Source of the DNA: Clusia tigrina
Lineage: Eukaryota > Arthropoda > Insecta > Diptera > Clusiidae
DNA length: 64,000 nt
NCBI GenBank assembly: GCA_920105625.2
Contig: OV050030.1
Location: 350,610,925 to 350,674,924, forward strand
Direction: 5' to 3'
The notes beneath the pieces were generated by a model. The model made no database searches, was not told where the DNA came from, and saw only the letters and a list, made by a program, of their open reading frames with translations. Shown in pieces: positions 61,085 through 64,000 of the stretch. How positions within the stretch are numbered: the first letter of the stretch is position 1; every line of letters starts with the position of its first letter. A program made the translations under genes and the position numbers.

Positions 61085-62470
61085 CTAATGTAGGTTGTCT
61101 TTGTGGACTACTCGGCCATCTACCAGGATACTCGCTCCGAGGTCTGCGCCTACAGTCTTCTGGTTGTAAACTTTTGATAGTTTGTTTCCAAGTCTTTTAT
61201 TTGCCTTAACAAATACCTTGTCTCCTGTTTTGAAAAATCGGCTTTTTCGCAGCCGGTTGAAATATTGGAGATTAGTTTGTTGGGTAACTCGTAATCTGGC
61301 TTCCACCTCGCCTCTCATTCCCTCGGAAATAGAATGAAGACAGGTCTCTGATTAATAACAGAGTGGATTGTGCCGTTATACCTGGATACCGCTAACAAAA
61401 CTAGCTCCCCTATATCCGAGGAATAGTCCGCTGCTTTGAGACATCTTGCAATCTCCGTCAATGTGCTGTGGAAGCGTTCCACCTGCCCATTAGATATGCT
61501 GTGAAGGGGCGGAACTGCATGAACGCTAGCATCGAACTGATTTTGTAGTAGTGACCTTATAGTGTTAGAAGTCAGCGATTTTTCGTTGTCGCATACCACA
61601 GTACGTGTATCCTTAAAGACATTGAGGGTTTCCAGTAGGGGTCCTTTGAGGACCACTATACTTCTGGATCTTATGGGTTTTACAATGGAAAACTTGGAGA
61701 ACTTGTCCAGGCATGTGAGGAAGTGGTGACCTGCCGTGGAATAGATATCCAGATGCAAAATTTCGACCGGATGCGTGGGAATAGGGGTTTTTCCTATTTG
61801 AGTTGCGTGTGGGTGTCGATTGTATTTGCCTTCCTGACATATGCGGCAGGCAGATGACAGCTGCTTGAATTGTTTACGGACACCGGGGGAGTATGCCATC
61901 CGCAACACCTGACGTGTAATTTCATTCGGCGAACGATGGGCTCTGTTGTGCTCTCTGGCTAGGATTTCTTGTTGCTCGCTTGGGTTGGTGATATCCTTTA
62001 CCCTTCTCTTACTGAATCGGAACTTCACGGATGGGAAGAGATCCGGCAAGGTGTCCTCCAAATAATGTAATATAACTCGATCGCAATATATTCCATTCAC
62101 AACGTTAACGGACTCGTTCAGCAGCTGGGTCAAGTCCGAAGGTGAGGCATAAGTTAGGACATGCCTGAGCTGTTTCTGGATTACTATGGAGGAAGTTTTC
62201 TTCGACTTCTCTCCAGCTTGGAGGATAAGCTGATTTCTGAAGCAATTGACGGGGTTATCGACAGTCGGGATACTTTTCAGCGCTGCTATTGGTTTCACGT
62301 TGCTTAGGTTTCTTCATTATTGCATTTATGTGCTGTCGTGTAAGCGCGTCCGCGACAATGCTGATTCTTTCTTGGCTTGTAATGGACCTTTTGGGCGAAC
62401 TCCTCAATGAAGGTTCGCCATCGTTTCATCTTTGAGTTTACATTTCTGTCCGAGAGATCGAAGGTGTTAA
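61085..62470 (-). pseudogene. Gypsy-C pol: RNase H end and integrase
   Basis: The RNase H tail is KMKRWRTFIEEFAQ (about 62430-62350). The integrase frame (61315-62298) has HRSPNEITRQVLR and CRICQEGKYNRHP (zinc region), LHLDIYS, VVCDNEKSL and SNGQVERFHSTLTEIA: D, D and E are all present. A one-base shift near 61317 leads to the C-terminal part (FFKTGDKVFVKANKR ... GRVVHKDNLH) that ends in TAG at about 61087. There are few lesions for such a deleted element. Confidence 0.88.
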
Positions 62471-63056
62471 CGTGCATATATTGTGATTCTATATTTTTTG
62501 CATTTTGTTTAAAACTGCAATTTTGATTTCTGTTCAATTTATTCTTTGCGTCAATAATAACAGAAGTTCGTTGCACTTTGCATAACAACAGTTTAAATTC
62601 TCTTGTACATTAAGCAGACGGAAATTCGACACGTTTGTTGGTTGTTGTAGTCTCATGATAATATGCTATTCTAGCAAATATGTTGTGCAACTTGCATCGA
62701 ACTACAGTATTCCTGATCATTTGTATTATATGTATTATATTGTATTGCTATGGATTTTGACATGTTAATTTTGTATAAAAATACATGCAATAATTTAATA
62801 AAATCCGTTCAAAATCAGAACTCAAAAAGAACAATTATTGAATTATCATTTCTTCGTGGTTTTCTAGTTCAAGTACTAGAAGGTTAGTTTTAAGTTAACG
62901 TCAATTTTGTTTCGTCGAGAATTTTCAGTTCAAGTACTGAAAATTCATAACCATAAATTCAGATTAAAATCTTGAATTAAAATTTAATCATCGTGAATTT
63001 CCAGTTCAAGTACTGGAAATTCAAAACATAAATTCGAAGCAAATTTTGAACTAACA
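62471..63056. mobile_element. Probable solo LTR inserted in Gypsy-C RNase H
   Basis: It splits QPLT from the SDRN part of RNase H. It begins TGTTAACGTG after GAAGG and ends GAACTAACA before AACGGTAAGG, so TGTTA...TAACA ends and an imperfect 4-5-bp target copy. It has no ORF. The right half holds three hairpins with a constant loop. Confidence 0.6.
62862..63022. repeat. Three hairpins with conserved TCAAGT loop
   Basis: 62862-62881: 7-bp stem. 62919-62946: GAATTTTCAGT with ACTGAAAATTC, 11 bp. 62995-63022: GAATTTCCAGT with ACTGGAAATTC, 11 bp. All have the 6-nt loop TCAAGT. Arms differ between copies but stay complementary. Confidence 0.9.
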
Positions 63057-63375
63057 AACGGTAAGGGGTTGATAGTCTGTAAAAACATTTAGGTCCTTGA
63101 CTCCGTATAGGTAATTTCTCAGCTTCTGCAATGACCAAACAATTGAAAGCAGCTCTTGCTCATAAGTCGCATAGTTCTGCTCTGTATTGGAGAGTGTGCG
63201 CGAGATCATGGTGATGAGCCGACATAGCTGCGATAGTACAGCCCCTACGGCATAGGATGAAGCATCCGCAGTAAGATGGAATGGTTTTCCGAAATCTGGA
63301 TAGAGGAGCAAAGCATGTGCTGACCTCACACGCCGAAAGGCGTCTAATACATCCGCGTCGAGGACAATCGAAGTG
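63051..63375 (-). pseudogene. Gypsy-C RNase H, N-terminal part
   Basis: It has FHLTADASSYAVGAVLSQ and YATYEQELLSIVWSLQKLRN, then FTDYQPLT, the RNase H core, cut there by the inserted LTR. At the other end it is joined at about 63375 to the protease side, with RT gone. Confidence 0.85.
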
Positions 63376-63378
63376 TTT

Positions 63379-63852
63379 TTAGATTCTGATTCTACTATAT
63401 GACCATTCTTCTCCCTCAGATACCTGGTTAGTGGCTTCTGAGGAAATTACCGTTTGATCGTTGCCGCTGGTATGCTCTACTTCTTCATTCTCGTCTACGC
63501 TGGAATATCTGTAATTCATCCCTTCACACTCTTGAAAGAGAAGCGTTTCCATTCCCCGCGCACGTCTGAGGGTTCCTACGTCTAAGTTGACACAAGCCGA
63601 GACGTCCGTTAGTAGATCAAACCCGATTATAGCGTCAAAGGTGTTTAGAGTGGGAAGTATGTAAAAGGTAGATGTCCTTCTCAGCATATTGATTCCACAT
63701 TTCCGAGTGACATGCACACTCCCCACCACAGTTTTAACCTTAACTGGTTTGATTATCGGCTTTATTCCCCGTAGGCCAGGGATATCCCTAATATAATTCT
63801 TGGCAGAGCCGGTGTCCACCAAGAACTTTAAACGCTGTGATGCTAGAGTCAT
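63379..63852 (-). pseudogene. Gypsy-C protease region
   Basis: LKFLVDTGSAKNYI is the aspartic protease active site of gypsy. A folded stretch with FDAIIGFDLL follows, then an acidic linker and a break into RNase H. The segment right of 63852 is the end of gag with several stops (NFLGK, CHTFK). Confidence 0.85.
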
Positions 63853-64000
63853 TTGAAGGTATGACAGAAGTGGCCTCGCTTCCCTAAAAAATTCACCTCA
63901 GCGAAAATTGTTTCTCTGTAGATTCGGTTGCAACGACGATCTTCACTCTGGCGGCTTCTATTGTCCCAGCTACCAGGAGCAGAATCAATGAACTTAGTTT

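Overview
The window reads as repeat-rich nuclear DNA of an insect, most likely a higher fly. A tephritid fruit fly is my best guess, from the mix of transposon families and the rosa-type (DD41D) mariner; this is inference, not proof. There are introns with GT-AG borders, long (AT)n arrays and thousands of bases without open frames. I found no rRNA, tRNA or CRISPR array, and no host gene that I can defend. Nearly everything with coding character is a transposable element (TE), usually a broken one, often nested inside another.

Layout. 1-19509: a BEL/Pao LTR retrotransposon (+) whose 5' LTR runs off the left edge. Its pol is split by a complete Gypsy element (Gypsy-A, 4422-15771, +) with gag, a clear -1 frameshift site, pol with one nonsense codon, and a decayed env-like third ORF. 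The BEL element carries an unusual extra ORF between pol and its 3' LTR with a second gag-type zinc-knuckle tail. 19510-22526: an LTR-like remnant, a minisatellite and a deleted hAT transposon (20232-22518) with an 8-bp target duplication. 23101-30630: a long (AT)n tract invaded by a foldback element (23340-24216) and a full-length but decayed Helitron (24244-29907, -), the latter interrupted by a 5'-truncated LINE. 30631-34580: a Copia element (-) with short LTRs and an initiator-Met-type primer site. 35039-38830: a Jockey LINE (-). 39523-42748: remains of an env-bearing Gypsy of 17.6/Tom type (Gypsy-B, +). 43160-43394: a Myb/SANT-like fragment. 43667-44640: a deleted second copy of Gypsy-A (-). 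44640-46600: a second, worse BEL (BEL-2, -). 47769-56028: a nearly complete I-clade LINE (-) stuffed with at least four insertions, including a 1291-bp mariner. 57536-59012: a decayed transposon-like gene of an insect family I recognise but cannot name. 60253-64000: a gypsy-type element (Gypsy-C, -) with a minisatellite-bearing LTR and a deleted RT, interrupted by a probable solo LTR containing three covarying hairpins.

The genes do not form a host pathway. Each element's parts (gag, protease, RT, RNase H, integrase; Rep/helicase; DDE transposase) served that element's own mobility, and most are now dead. The density and nesting suggest pericentromeric heterochromatin or a TE graveyard, possibly a piRNA-producing one. 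The most informative items are the cis-acting RNA signals: a GGGAAAC slip site, paired splice sites that would supply an AUG to two downstream frames in Gypsy-A, the third ORF of BEL, and hairpin arrays in two leaders/LTRs.
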